Both the position numbers and the translations under genes were made by a program. From Macrobrachium rosenbergii (Eukaryota > Arthropoda > Malacostraca > Decapoda > Palaemonidae): DNA of 64,000 nt. Within the stretch, counting starts at the first letter, position 1; each line of letters starts with the position of its first letter. The notes beneath the pieces were generated by a model. That model made no database searches. It was not told where the DNA came from and was given only the letters and a program-made list of their open reading frames with translations. The stretch spans positions 61,773,720 to 61,837,719 of the forward strand of contig NC_089788.1 of the NCBI RefSeq assembly GCF_040412425.1. The letters run 5' to 3'. Below are positions 9,971-21,189 of the stretch, one piece after another.

Positions 9971-10440
9971 GAATCTGAGTGAGTCTCTGAACAGACTGGA
10001 GCTCACCACACCTGGGTTCTCTTCCTAGTCGATAGAGCGAGGAAGAGTACCATGCCTCTGACATGTTGAACGGAGTGTAAGGACTGCATGATAGACTGCC
10101 AGACTTCTGGGCCTTCTCGAGTGAGTGAGAGAAACATAACATCATTCGAAAAAGGGCTAGGATGAATCTAAGAGTCGGTGACAATAAAGCAATACAAGCA
10201 CTGAGTTTGTTTCACTGTCAGGGTCCCCTTCCTCCCCTTGCTAGAGGAAGGGGTGGAATTGCTTCTATAAATCTATGAATAGAAAAATAGAATGGGAGCT
10301 CAATGTAACACTTTCTTGCATCTGCCTGAAGAAAGAGAATGAAGGATGGAGAGGCCAGCCACTCACACAAACTCCCTTACTTCAATAACCACACACCTTT
10401 TGGCGAGATGCTACCTGTCCTCTTAGAGGAGCCGGGTAAG

Positions 10441-11481
10441 CTACACAACTTGTTGAGCAGTCACCACAGGTTCCAAGGAGAAGGTGTCCAAGGATTTGTG
10501 GGCAATGTCCCGAAGGTAAAAGGATATGAACATGGTCTGCTGTGACCACACCCCTGCCTTCAGTACCTGAGGAACAGACAGATTCTTCCGGAACAAGAGG
10601 GCTGGACCAATTCCCCTGACTTCGTGAGCTCTCAAACGGAATGTACCAGTGTCATCTTTGCCAGCTGTAGAGTACGCTCTCCTGATCATCTCACGAAGCC
10701 ATAAAGATGTCAAGTCCTCTTAAGATAGTACCACAGCACTCTAACAGGACACAGTAGCATCTTGTCTGGATCATTACTAACAAAGTACCCTAGGGAGGAG
10801 ATCCTGAAAGACTCGAACCTGGGATCAGGGACTGACGGGTTCTGAGTCTTTGCTAGGAAATCTGGGAAGAAGTTGAGTGTAACTGATCCCCATCCCCTCG
10901 AGTGTTTAACATCAAAGGAAAGTCCATGAAATTTGCCTAATCTCTTTGCCAATGCCAGGGCGAGCAAAAGGATGGCCTTGAGGGTCAGATCCCTGTCTGA
11001 CGACTCTCGTATAGGCTCATATGTTGCACAAGTCAGGCTCCTCAAAACGAGTCATGTCCCACTCAGGGGGCCTGAGGTCCCTGGGAGGGCAAGACCTTTC
11101 GAAGCTTCTCATCAGCAGTGAAATCCCCAGTGAGGAGGAGATATGTACTCCCTTCAGGTACAAGTCCAGGCCCAGGGCAGCCCTATAGCCACTCACAGCT
11201 GAGACAAAAAGAAGCTTCTCTTGGCGAAGAAAGATTAGGAAGTCTGCAACCTGCTGAATAGTAGCTCCGACCGAAGAGAGACCCCGTCTACAGCACCAAC
11301 TACAGAAAACTGCCCATTTTCCCTGGTATACTCTTGCAGAGGACTGACTGAGGTATCCAGCCATCTCCGTTGCTGCACTGCAAGAAAAGCTTCTCGCTCG
11401 CAAGAGATGCTGGATAGTATCTAGCCGTGAAGACATAAGGACTGCACAGACTGATGGAACCGTTCTACTTGTGGTTGACAC
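10441..11481 (-). pseudogene. Element B tyrosine recombinase, broken
   Basis: The N-terminal DNA-binding half is well kept in 11,017-11,481 (SQSSARVYQGKWAVFCSWC, then QQVADFLIFLRQEKLLFVSA and ISLLMRSFERS). The catalytic half continues in other frames: LALAKRLGKFHGLS (first Arg), LRAHEVRGIGPAL (His-x-x-Arg) and WSQQTMFISFYLRDI with the Tyr nucleophile. All catalytic positions are therefore present, but they are spread over three frames. Divergence from A's YR, especially around the last motif, supports B as a separate family. Confidence 0.88.
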
Positions 11482-11534
11482 AGAAGGTTGTGCAGGGGGG
11501 GGGGGGATCTCTCTTGGTGCCTTGGAGAGTAGAG

Positions 11535-11871
11535 CTAGCAGGTTGGGATACCAAATGGCATGTGGCCATTCTGAGATTCGGGGTGATCAACACCCCGTTG
11601 ATCACCTTCCGACATACACAAAACGGAGGGAAGGCATAGCGCTGAGGTTGTTCCATGGGTGTTGAAACGCGTCCTTTGCAGCAGGTCATGGGTCTGGTAC
11701 GATGGAGCAAAAGACTTGAAGCTCCCTGCTGTGCCAGGTGGCAAACAGGTCAATGGATGGAAGTCCCCACGACTCGAACAGCCTTTCTGTAATGTCCGTG
11801 TGAAGGGACCATTCTGTCCCTATCACTTGATCCTGATGGCTGACAGCTCTACCGAGTGACCTACTGCCCAC
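11535..11871 (-). pseudogene. Element B methyltransferase-like region
   Basis: LFESWGLPSIDLFATWHSRE with the following VFCS.VPDP block matches the start of the DAM-like domain of element A (GRPLVDLFAT...YCSPVLDP). The continuation is shifted into other frames, where RYAFPPFCVC keeps the xPPF box. An upstream TEWSLH marks the end of the RNase H region. A run of ten or so G at about 11,496-11,506 lies just outside and probably contributes to the frame disruption. Confidence 0.65.
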
Positions 11872-12126
11872 TTGTGCACCTGCATTGTCAACTGATGAAA
11901 CAGAAGAGACATGAGGCTCCCTTGCTTGTTGACATATGCCACTACTGTGGTGTCATTGCTCATCAACAGTACAGTGTCCCATCACCTGATCCTGGAACTC
12001 TTGGAGGGCCAGGGAGGCTGCCTTGAGTTCTAGTATACTGATGTGAAGGTGCTTGTTGTCTTGGTTCCACACATCTGAAACCAGCAACTCCTCCAGGTGT
12101 GCGTCACATCCCTCGGTCAATGCTTC

Positions 12127-12702
12127 TTAGAACAGAAGCATGTCGGGAGGGGGACTATGCAGGGATACTCCTATTATGAGGTTCCTGTCATCCATCCACC
12201 ATCCTAGGTCCTGTCTCACTTCCTCCGAGAGAGGAATGGGAAAGGACTGGGGGCCTCGAGCCTGGGACCAGAAGTCCTTCATTCTCCACTGGAGAGAATG
12301 AAGGTGAAGGCGCCCATGAGGGACCAGCTTCTCCAATGACGACAGGTGACCGAGGACAACTTGCCACTGTCGAGCTGGCTGCTCCCATCGAGACAGAAAC
12401 AGCTGTGCTGCCTTCTGAACCTGCTGATACGAGAGTCTGAGGGGAAGACTCTTGCTGCTACTGTATCTATCAGTATGCCCAGATTTTTTATACTCTGCTT
12501 GGGGATGAGGTCGGACTTCTTGAAGTTTACCACAACTCCTTGCCTGCGAGGAGGGTCGAATCACAGTGGCCTTTGCCACTGCCTGGTGGACAAGGCAGTC
12601 ATTGTCTTCAGCATGCCTCTTGTCTACCGTAGCATCTACCAGATCTCTGGGGGAGAGAGAGGCAGAACCCAGCAATGGTCCATTCCTGAGGGTCAGAGTC
12701 AA
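12127..12702 (-). pseudogene. Element B RT thumb and RNase H start; palm deleted
   Basis: 191 codons. From the N end: Gag-like residues, then directly NDCLVHQAVAKA, which corresponds to the residues after the YxDD box. Next come LSLRLSYQQ-type thumb residues, VVLGHLSSLEKLVPHGRLHL and LGWWMDDRNLIIGV. The RNase H start (D-A-S) would follow. The palm with the first Asp and most of YxDD is absent, so Gag is joined almost directly to the RT thumb. This explains the short element. The junction lies near 12,600. Confidence 0.8.
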
Positions 12703-12719
12703 CTCGAGTTCTACAGACC

Positions 12720-14212
12720 TGGAGATTCGATTCAGGACAGCGTCCCTTCTCTTCAGCAGCAGGTTTGCCCATGGGTTTGCCGTCTGGTGGGCCAGGTAGG
12801 GAGATAGCCCTACCTCCAGACTGGCACAGTTTCACAAATACAGAGTCCTCTCCAGGGGTGATTGAACCTGAGGAGGCGGCAACCTTGGAAACTGTGAAGG
12901 ACCACAGATCCAACCAGGAGACTATCTGGAGAGCTGCCACGGTGGTAGCTTCCAGGTTCACTGCCTCTTGCTGCGAGAGAGAAATCCCTTCCGCAGTAAG
13001 CTGCTGCAGTAAAAGACCTAGGCCTACATGAACCAGGTCCAGGTTGACCTGGTTAGTTGGCAATGACCCCTCCAAGGGCGTGTAGCAATGCTTTTGCTGG
13101 GGCAGAGGAGGGGGAAGTAGCTTCTCTGAATGGTTCGAACAAAGCGAATTATCCTGCCCAGAGACCAGATTATTCACCTGTTCCAGTAACCCTTCAGAAA
13201 ATGCGGACCATGGCAGCCCCACCAAAGCTTTGGGTTCCTTCTTAGGACCCCAGAAAGATTCAAGGCTCAAAGGACGGTCCGCAGAAGAGGCCATGGTCCC
13301 CTCCCGAGATTGCTGTGCTGACGAATCAACGTAATAATCTCCGAAAAGGTCCTTTGTATCTCGGGGGTGTCTGAATCCTGGGGAAGAGGGTCCTCGAGCC
13401 CTTCCAGGGCGCAGACCTCCTGATCAACTCTCCCTGCAGGAGGGAGAACCTTGGCAGACCCCTTGGATCCTTCCTCAACCACTTGGGCATACGACCAAGT
13501 TGGTCCAAGAACCAGACCCGGGGCGTAGGCCCTCGTGGTAGAACTCTTATGAGAAGAAGCATTCTCATTGGAGTCCCTCCTAACCGACTCATGCCTCCTG
13601 GTGTAACCCCAGGAAGTTGAGGGGATAGGTGAGGGGAATCAACCACTCCTTCCTGTCCTACTGGAAGAACCTGCAGGAGAGGAAGGCCCTGGGCGGTCGC
13701 CAACCTGTGGTGGTGATAGCAGCATGGGTCTAGGAGAGCGCCTATACCGTGGTGAGGTGCTGTGCCAAGGAGAGTGTAGAGGTTCAAGCGAGCGTACCCG
13801 AATGTTCTCCTCCGGTTAGCGGGTTCAATCACAAGAACATGAACAAGGGATGGCCGAGTCGAGTGATCGGGCATCGCCTGGTGTGAACTTGACATGCTCC
13901 AGCCTTCTTCAAGGCTGAAGCCTCCTGCCATGAAGAAGAGTACACAGGCGACCTCCTCACTGCATCTCCAGGTGCTCGGACCCTTGAGTCTGAAGCACTT
14001 GGATGGGAACCTGTCTGAGCACTGTACTCGAAGAAGTACTGGCAGGCAATGACGAAGTACCAGCAGGGTTTGTCATTTTCTCTCGTCCTGTGCCTAAACC
14101 AGACCAAGGAGTGGACTCTCCAGTGCTGGTTTGGGGTACTCGAGGTTCCAGGGAAACTCGAGTACTTGAAGTGACTCAACCTTGTCAAGCACTCGAAGCT
14201 CCTGAATCTCAT
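12720..14212 (-). pseudogene. Element B Gag-like region
   Basis: Several overlapping open stretches in different frames cover the interval between the RT thumb and the Cys-rich Gag N terminus. The longest (12,608-13,294, 228 codons) is rich in Leu, Ser and Gln, with HVGLGLLLQQLTAEGISLSQ and VAALQIVSWLDLWSF, matching in position the helical Gag part of A. The rest is Ser/Arg/Pro-rich low-complexity sequence. I recognise no known fold, and assignment rests on position and composition. Confidence 0.6.
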
Positions 14213-14562
14213 ACAGAATGATCAACAGAAGGAATGAGAAACGAGGGAAAAGGGTTGGCAACCAAAGGCGTAGTCGGCAGCGTGTAACCCTTGGAGGACA
14301 CTTTGGAAGCTTTCTTCTTGTACTGTCTCCTACCAGTAAACTTTGCCCACTGCACAGGCGACCAGGAGCAACACTCAATACAAGTTGATTCAGGATTACA
14401 ATCATGCCCCCTGCAACTAGTGCAGAGGACACGAGGGTCAACGTCAACGGGCAAGCGGAATTGAGTGCAACCCTTGCCGTCAACACCAGGACACACACGC
14501 TGGGTGATGGCCTTCCATACAGGTTTAGATGATTCGTGGGTTTGCATAAAATTATCAAACAC
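14209..14562 (-). pseudogene. Element B Gag N terminus, Cys-rich domain
   Basis: 117 codons from 14,562. The Cys-rich core FRLPVDVDPRVLCTSCRGHD, then CNPESTCIECCSWSPVQWAKF, is followed by a basic stretch RRQYKKKASK. It aligns with element A's VDPHTICSNC..C..CDEC..W..Y pattern. An early CPGVDGKGC pair precedes it. A structural or RNA-binding role is inferred. Confidence 0.75.
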
Positions 14563-14691
14563 ACAAGCAGATGATAATGAAAAGAAAACAAGAAAGATCC
14601 CACCAGGAAAAAAGTGAAACGGTGATCAGGGCAGAGAGTCAGGAAACACATCTGCATTGTACAACGGCTGAAAGCAAACTGGAATGTTTAC

Positions 14692-14806
14692 ATCCGGGCA
14701 GGCAGGACAGTTAACTGCCTAACCACCTTGATCGAAAGTTTAACGGCCGTTCCAGCTTCGCTGAAAGTAATTCCTTATGTAGAGGACTGATGGTTTGTAT
14801 ATTGTG
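14692..14806. repeat. Element B ITR (5' side)
   Basis: Partner of 9,712-9,843. The outer edge is TGGTTTGTATATTGTGTAGG, which also appears inverted in the ICR. Confidence 0.9.
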
Positions 14807-15910
14807 TAGGAACAATAAGCAATGTCACAAATCTGGGAAGGGCTTTCACTTCTAATCTTTTCTCTAAGCAATGAAAGAAAAGAGAGAGGCTGCCACTAGA
14901 ACAAAGCCCACATACAAGAAAGAGCTTGAAGCTCACTAACACACTTTGCAGCGGCAAGAGCTAAAAGAAGGTGTCTTGAAAGTTCTTATCAAAAGGGTCA
15001 AATTGAGGTTATGTTAAAATCTGGAGGACTACATCTAAATTTTATCATAAACCATGAAAGGAAGATTGAAATTTTCAACACAAAAGATAGAAAACATCTT
15101 CAAACTTTAAACAGTGATCGATATTCCAGTCTGCATGATACAGAATTGAATGCAATGTAAAGTGGTATCCTTTGATTGCTGAGACAGCAAACTGCTTTGC
15201 GTACCCGAGATACTGGCAGGAATTAAATCGGGCTATCTAGTGGACAGGTGCTGGATATCACTCTGGACAAGCATCAAGATCAATAAACTGACTACTGTTA
15301 TTGATACACAAGTCAAACAGTGGAGGGCCTTCTAAACTTAAGGATTGCTGGAAATGCCCTTAGCTCGTAACAGACAATGACGATCCCCATGCGGTCAAAT
15401 GAAGCATGTGGAGGTTTGATGGAATCTTCTCAAATAATAAGAATGTCTGAAGATGTCTTTCCTGAATGGAAGAGATGAGGAACATCCACCACCAGGAAAG
15501 GAAGTTGGAGGAACTATTCCCTTTGGGGTCACCAACGAGCAATCAAAATCATCTGTGTTCTGCAAAGCTAATAACTTGTTGAGTATTTCCTTAAAAAAGC
15601 AAACAAAGGAAAAGCATAATGGTCTAGATTTAACCATTCTCAAAGAAAGTATCAACTACCAATGCCTGAGGATTCTGGCATGGAGGGCAGTATGCTAGGA
15701 GAGTAGTTTTGGGCAGTGGTGAACAGACTGGTGTTTGGGTCTCCCCAGAAGTTCCAAAACTGGCAAACCTGAGGAACAGGAGACTATCTGACTGAAGACT
15801 TTGCCCTTTCAGCTGAGCTGGTCTTCAATAACAATGTTTTTCCCTAGGACAAAACGAGGTAAAGGAATGATGTTGCTGGGCTCTTTCCAAAGGAGAAGGA
15901 AGTTTCTTTG

Positions 15911-16165
15911 CTAGCCTGACCAAATCTCTTGTCGTCTTATGTAAGAATCGAGAGGTTGTTTGTCAGAAAAGACTAGAGTCATATTGTCTCTGACTAGATG
16001 TTCTGCTTGTGTAAGACCATTCCAAATTGCCAAAAGCTGTAGGTTGTTTACCTTCCATGTCCCTGACATCAAATGTTCCTCAGAATGGCCCTTAATCTTC
16101 CTCTGAGACATCTGAGGACAGTAAAGGTTCTTGAGGGCTACAGGCCAACCCATTAAAGTTCTCAA
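15911..16165 (-). pseudogene. Fragment C RNase H remnant
   Basis: 84 codons with TWKVNNLQLLAIWNGLTQAE and NMTLVFSDKQPLDSYIRRQ. This is the central helix plus strand of the DIRS RNase H (compare element F: HINKKELKAIHLSL.. VLVHSDSTTALSYIKKQG). The second catalytic Asp position (SD) is present. Both flanks are frameshifted. Confidence 0.75.
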
Positions 16166-16339
16166 AAGTGGTAGAAAACTGTCTATCTATCTCTGTTGGA
16201 AAAACAGCTAAAAATAGAGCGCTAATCTTCATTTCCAGATAAATAATTGACTGGATCGGAAAAGCATAGATTAGTAAATATTGAACAAAATGCCCAGCTC
16301 TGAGGTTAGACATAAAACATCATTCTTCACCCTCATCTT

Positions 16340-16820
16340 TGTCAGAAACAAATTGGTGAGAACAAACCAGTCGTCCAATAAAATGAGAGAACTACTCCGA
16401 TATCAAGCAGATGAATCCAACCTCCTAAAAACTCCAACACACAGGCGAATACTTCTCTTAGACTGAAGGTGTACCGGGATGTGGAAGTACGTGTCCTACA
16501 TGTCGACAGAAAATATCCTTTGCCATTCTGAAAGGCAGCCACGACCACACTGACTGGCTCATCGAAAAGGGAGTAATATGAATAAATTGGCTGAGACTTG
16601 AAATGCCCATGGTTTGATGACCTAGTTGCATAACAACTATCCAATTTACCCCTCCCAATTCTGAACTTCTCTGTGTGAAGAGTGTGGGGAAAAGGACAGA
16701 AATTGATAGGGGTAAAAAGGTACAAAGTATCCTTCCCTGAGAACCATCACTACCAAAGGTTCTTCCTGACGCTTTGCCAGACACTTCTGAAATTCTGCAC
16801 ACAGCCTTCTGAAGAACCAC
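16340..16820 (-). pseudogene. Fragment C RT remnant
   Basis: Open stretches on the minus strand include residues such as VGHVLPHPGTPSV and SVWSWLPFRMAKDIF, corresponding to the first-Asp region of RT (DLQDxYFHxPxHP) when read in mixed frames. The DNA word GATGTGGAAGTACGTGTCCT matches element A (GACGTGGAAGCACGCGTCCT). Many stops are present. Confidence 0.6.
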
Positions 16821-17212
16821 ACAGCCTACTTGAACTGGGAGTTCAAAACATCAGTTATGGTTACACGTGTGGTTTTCCACTTAGAATGCGACCCAGAGCA
16901 CTACTGAAGCAGAACTCGAGAGTGGTTTGGGGAGGACACTAGAAGGAAGACTTCAAAGGTCGTGCTAAGAAGTTTCTAATCTTCCGATTCGAGACATCTT
17001 ACATGACGGCCCTAAACACTTAGGGGTTAAGGAGACAATGATGGGACACTATCAAAATCAGCTACTAATGGTTCAGCAGGGCTACTTTATATGATCTGTA
17101 CACAACTGTTTCCGTTACTTTACTACAACTGAGTTGTAAGAGGAACAAGAGATTCCTCTGCCTCTTCAGGCCTAAGTTTTATAACTATTATTATCATCAC
17201 ATTCTCTCTTAT

Positions 17213-17475
17213 ATGTACAGTGGACCCCCAACGGATCGCGGTTCAGAGTTCGCGTCTTCAGTTAGTCACAGGTTTTTCTGTGGAACTTATCTCCAAATGC
17301 ATCGTGGAAAATTCCCTAATTTGCAGCTTTTTCTAGAGCAATATTCACTAATTACTGTATTTCACTTTATTTTCATGACTAAATACATTTTTTATAAAAA
17401 AAAAAAATTATTTACTAATTTTCAAATATTAATATCAATGTTAACACTGCCAAATATCAGTAAAATGTTTAAGTA
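17213..17475. mobile_element. Pogo/Tigger-like fragment
   Basis: GTACAGTGGACCCCCAACGG followed by ATCGCGGTTCAGAGTTCGCG, then TTTTTCTGTGGAACTTATCT, is the wording of a pogo-class terminal region, with CAGTGGACCCCC as the likely terminus at 17,218. The interior is AT-rich. A partner terminus was not identified, so the right border is a guess. Confidence 0.5.
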
Positions 17476-17869
17476 AAATCCCTCAACATTGATCTAATGT
17501 ATTACCATCGTAATATGTATAAAAAAACCATCCCAACATTTGTAATTGTTTTACTGATGTAAACACAACCTGGTTCACACTCTCTCTCTCTCTCTCTATC
17601 TCTCAGAGGTGCCTCACACTGAGGGACCCGGGGCAACCCGAACGAACTGTAAGGTCTGTAAGGTAAGGTCTCTCTCCCTCTCTTTCCCCCATGACGACAT
17701 GCTATTGACTGGAAGGGATGGAAGTAGCCAATCACACAGCTTTCTTTGTTGCTTATTGGCTTGTAGCTCAGATGCTTTGTGTATGTACTATCACTAGTGT
17801 TTGAGCGTATTTCTGTTCTCTCTCACTCTCTCACTGAGATAAGAGAGAGATTTTTTATGCATACGTAAC
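17476..17869. other. Non-coding stretch with short (CT)n tracts
   Basis: Short (TC)n tracts at about 17,579-17,604 and 17,670-17,690. No gene seen. Confidence 0.5.
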
Positions 17870-17895
17870 ATGATATTTTCATAATAAAATAAATT

Positions 17896-18056
17896 TTTGA
17901 ACATACTTACCTGGTAGTTATATATATAGCTTAAGTCCCTGACGTCACGGCAGAATTTCAAAAACTCGAAGCAATCGCCGATCGGTAGTCAGGTGAACCA
18001 CCTGTGCGCCTCTACCCAGGTACCTGGAACCATTCCAACTATTCCTCAGATCTTCC
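17896..18056. repeat. Element D ITR (3' side)
   Basis: Close to an exact reverse complement of 24,132-24,296, ending inward at CCTCAGATCTTCC. It contains the palindromic CRE-like octamer TGACGTCA at about 17,940 and a CAGGTACCTGG palindrome. The AT-rich arm 17,870-17,895 occurs outside it and in the ICR only. Confidence 0.95.
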
Positions 18057-18103
18057 ATGCCCCTAGTCTCTAGAGGGGAGGAGGGTGGGAATTTAATTAT
18101 ATA

Positions 18104-18193
18104 AACTACCAGGTAAGTATGTTCAAAAATTTATTTTATTATGAAAATATCATTTTTAAACATCTAACTTACCTGGTAGCTATATATATAGCT
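18104..18193. repeat. Element D ICR
   Basis: AACTACCAGGTAAGTATGTT.. through TATGAAAATATCAT is the reverse complement of 17,870-17,920. TTTAAACATCTAACTTACCT.. through AGCT is the reverse complement of 24,258-24,299. The two arms meet at ATCATTTTTAAAC, the inferred circle junction. Confidence 0.92.
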
Positions 18194-18280
18194 GATTGAC
18201 ACCTTTGGTGGAGGGTCAGAGACAGCCAACATCGTTGGAATTTGCTTAAGGGTTAATAAACCAACTTAAGGTCCTTACCT

Positions 18281-19127
18281 GGATTAAGGAAGCTGACTTC
18301 AATGAACTCCCTCATTTTGTCTGCTTTCCTTAAGAGGTCCAGCGATCCACTCAGGGGGCTGAAGACCTCTAGGAGCTGCCAACCGGTGTACCAACCTCTA
18401 TGTGACAGACAACCTATAATACCCTTGTTCCGGGCGCCACCAAGGAACAAAAATGATCATTTGACTAAAATTAATGATTGTGGAAGACTGCATTCAATCT
18501 TCACAAACAACCATAAAATTTCAACCATTCCAAGGTAAGAACAAAGGGTATTGTTTTATGGAATTGGATTAAGGAAGCTGAGTCCAATGAACTCCGCCTC
18601 ATTATGTCTGTATTCCTTAAGAGGTCCAGCGATCCACTCAGGGGGCTGAAGACCTCTAGGAGCTGCCAACCGGTGCACCAACCTCTATGTGACAGACAAC
18701 CTATAATACCCTTGTTCCGGGCGTTACCAAGGAACAAAATGATCATCTGACTAAAATCAATGATTGTGGAAGACTGCATTCAATCTTCACAAACAACCAT
18801 CAAATTTCAACCATTCCAAGGCAAGAACAAAGAGTATTATTTTATAGGATTGGGTTAAGGAAGCTGACTTCAATAAACTCCCTCTCATTATGTCTGCATT
18901 CCTTAAGAGATCCAGCGATCCACCCAGGGGGCTGAAAATCTCTAGGGGCTGTCAACCGGTGTATAACCTCTATGTGACTAGACCTCCTCTCAATACCCTT
19001 GTTCCGGGCTCTACCAAGGAACTTTCATCCCAATGATTGCGGAAGACTGCGTCCAGTCTTCACAAACAACCATAAAAATTCTCAATTCCAAGGTAAGAAA
19101 AAGGGTATTGGTTTATGGGATTGTAGG
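18281..19127. repeat. Tandem triplication, about 286-bp unit
   Basis: Three head-to-tail copies begin at 18,281 (GGATTAAGGAAGCTGACTTC), 18,566 and 18,852. Each contains CTTAAGAGGTCCAGCGATCC (or AGATCC), GGGGGCTGAA, CCCTTGTTCCGGGC and AATCTTCACAAACAACCAT. Copies 1 and 2 are nearly identical. Copy 3 is more diverged and lacks a block of about 20 bp. The array lies in the non-coding 3' part of element D between the ICR and YR and is not seen in A or F. Confidence 0.93.
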
Positions 19128-20115
19128 GGTATTCCCCTCTCCCATTACTGAATTAGATGCTATAAACGGGCACAGCGTATAGCAATCTTCGCATAATGTC
19201 TTGACTTGTTTTAGATAGTGAGAGGCAAATACTAACTTGCTTCTCCAGAAGGTCGTGTCCAAGATACTCTGCAGGGACCTGTTCTGTTTAAGAGCTACAG
19301 AGGTTGCTACTGCCCTGACCTCGTGCGTTTTTACTTTCAGAATCTTGTAGTCTATCTCTCTACATTCCATATTTGCTTCTTTTATCAACTGTCTGATAAA
19401 ATAAAACAGAGCATTCTTCGACATCTATACAGAGAGCTTTTTGACTGAGCACCAAAGCCCTTCTGTATTCCTTCTAAAGTCCTTTGTCCTATCCAGGTAG
19501 AGCCTTAGAGCCCTTACCGGGAATAGGACTCTCTCTCCTCCCCTGTTATGTCCGTTAGGTTCGGAATCTCGAACGTTCTGGGCTAGGGTTGTGATGAGTA
19601 TTCATTTTTTGCAAGGAAGCCTAGTTGCAGTGAGCAGATTGCCTTGCCTTGTATAAAATCTATATTCTTGCTGAGAGCATGTATCTCACTAACTCTTTTT
19701 CGCTGTACAAACTGACCAAGAAAAGAGTTTTCATGGTGAGGTCCTTTAAAGATGCCCTCTGCAAGGGATCGAACCTACTCCCCATGAGGAACCTCAGGAC
19801 CACGTCTAGGTTCCATGCTGGTGAGTTCTCTATATACAAATTTGGGTTACAGAAATATTGGAAGAGGACACATGGTTGTCCTTGCACCATCCTCTAAATA
19901 CCTCCCACTTGGATTGGTATACCTTAAAGGTGGATAACTTCCCTAATTTGCGATAGCGCCAACTGCCTCCTTCGAAAAACTTCTGGCTCTTGTGAGTTTT
20001 CCGATAGTCCGAAAGCAGTTACTAGTAGCGCTTGTAGGTTTTGGTAATATCTTTCCAAGTGAGGTTGTTTGAGTAGATCTACTCTCTGAGGTAGGCTACT
20101 CGGAATGTCCACCAT
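19113..20115 (-). pseudogene. Element D tyrosine recombinase, broken
   Basis: The C-terminal 103 codons (19,113-19,424) keep VKTHEVRAVATSVAL (His-x-x-Arg) and FWRSKLVFASHYLKQV with the Tyr nucleophile. Further upstream, 19,660-19,890 holds LKDLTMKTLFLVSLYSEKEL, where the first catalytic Arg expected in AKR is not preserved. The N-terminal part of the domain is represented only by pieces: LPQRVDLLKQPHLERYYQNL (19,924-20,115, the linker from the methyltransferase) and DNA matching the SAM-like segment. A large piece of the DNA-binding domain appears shortened compared with A. Confidence 0.85.
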
Positions 20116-20151
20116 CCAATCCAGTACTTCTGGGAACCAATCTCTTGTCGT

Positions 20152-20931
20152 TTAGTAAGGGGCCACAAGGGTCATTCTGGTCCTCTCATGTGACACAAAT
20201 TTTTTCAGTACCCTGTGTATTATCTTGAAATAGGGAAATGCATACACGTCCAAGTTGGACCAGTCCACCAGGAACGCGTCTATGTATATAGCCCCGGGAT
20301 CTGGTACTGGAGAGCAGTAAGTGTCCAACCTCTTCGTTTGCGCTGTGGCGAAGAGATCTATGCAAGGACGTCCCCAAAGTCCTGATGTAGCGTTCATTCT
20401 TTTGAGAGGACTTTATTTCCTGCTCAGAATGTCCGCCCTCACATTTTTTCTCCCCTTGGATAAAATGGGTTACTAGTTTTACATTCTCCTCCTTTGCCCA
20501 AAGAAGAGATTCTCTTATTGTCTCGTATAGAGACCTGGAGTGAGTGCCCCCTTGTTTGCTGATGTAGGCCAACGCTGCCGTGTTGTCGGTGTTGACCTGC
20601 ACCTCTTTGTTCCCCACTGTGTTCGAACTCCCTGAGAGCTAGAAGGATTGCAGTTAATTCCTTCTAATTGATGTTTAACTCCTCCTGCTCTCTGTTCCAG
20701 GAGCCCGAGACTTTTTATTTCCCTCGTGTTGCTCCCCATACTGAGTCCGACGCGTCGGATAACAACACTAGGTCTGGGTTCCTCTAATATAGAGAAGGGA
20801 CCTCCTGGAGCTTGACGGGGACGTTCCACCACTACAAATACGTTCTTATTGGTTCCGAAATGGGGATGCACTTGGTCTCCAGTTCTATTTCCTTGTCCCA
20901 GTTCCGATTTAGATGAAACTGTAACGGGCAT
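20152..20931 (-). pseudogene. Element D RNase H and methyltransferase-like region
   Basis: RNase H pieces: VNTDNTAALAYISKQGGTHS (20,186-20,617) keeps the central Asp, and the start is represented by SVVIRRVGLSMGS in a shifted frame. The methyltransferase-like part follows in 20,152-20,397: LWGRPCIDLFATAQTKRLDT, YCSPVPDPGA, IDAFLVDWSNLDVYAFPYFK and TRMTLVAPY. The xPPF box reads FPYF, so the catalytic motif is lost. Order and wording closely follow A. Confidence 0.82.
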
Positions 20932-21189
20932 AGAATTAACCTCTCAAAGGAGACAAACCGTTCCAGCGAGGAAAGGGTTCCCAGCAGACTCATCCATTCC
21001 TTTGCCAAGCATGACTGTCTCTTTATAAAGTTCTGAAATTTTCTTGAGGCTTGTCCTGTCTTTGCAATAAACGGAAAAGCCCGAAAATCCTGACTCTGAA
21101 TCTTCATCCTAAGGCATAGAACCTCTTGGGATGGGAACGGCTGAGATTTCTATCTGTTTATCAGTAGACCTAATTCTTTGTTAGACGCT
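20832..21189 (-). pseudogene. Element D RT thumb
   Basis: LGLLINR and then MKIQSQDFRAFPFIAKTGQA, CLAKEWMSLLGTLSSLERFV correspond to the part of RT after the YxDD box in A (GIQMDSVAFRAFPS.. WMSLLGTISSLEKFV). Upstream of LGLLIN the homology stops abruptly at about 21,190, where foreign sequence begins. Confidence 0.8.

Larger units (their letters stand above)
9690..14816 (-). mobile_element. DIRS-like retrotransposon B, internally deleted
   Basis: A 5.1-kb element of a different family from A, D and F: its ends carry CTCAGGTTTGTATAG instead of the CAGGTAAGT motif. ITRs lie at 9,712-9,843 and 14,692-14,806 and an ICR at 9,873-9,970. Leftward from 14,562 the order is Gag, RT thumb-RNase H, methyltransferase-like region and YR. 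It is about 1.3 kb shorter than A, and the RT palm before the YxDD box is missing. Frameshifts are frequent. The right end, near 14,816-14,828, is less exact than the left. Confidence 0.88.
14830..17200 (-). mobile_element. DIRS-like fragment C, heavily eroded
   Basis: This fragment abuts the right end of B. Around 14,935-15,060 the DNA matches the YR region of element A (CTTTGCAGCGGCAAGAGCTAA against CTTTGCAGTAGCGAGAGCAA), and it continues through RNase H and RT remains to about 16,820. Beyond that, to about 17,200, only low-confidence Gag-like sequence remains. The orientation is minus. B may have inserted next to or into this older element, since the YR C terminus expected on the left is missing. 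No ITR is recognised. Confidence 0.65.
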
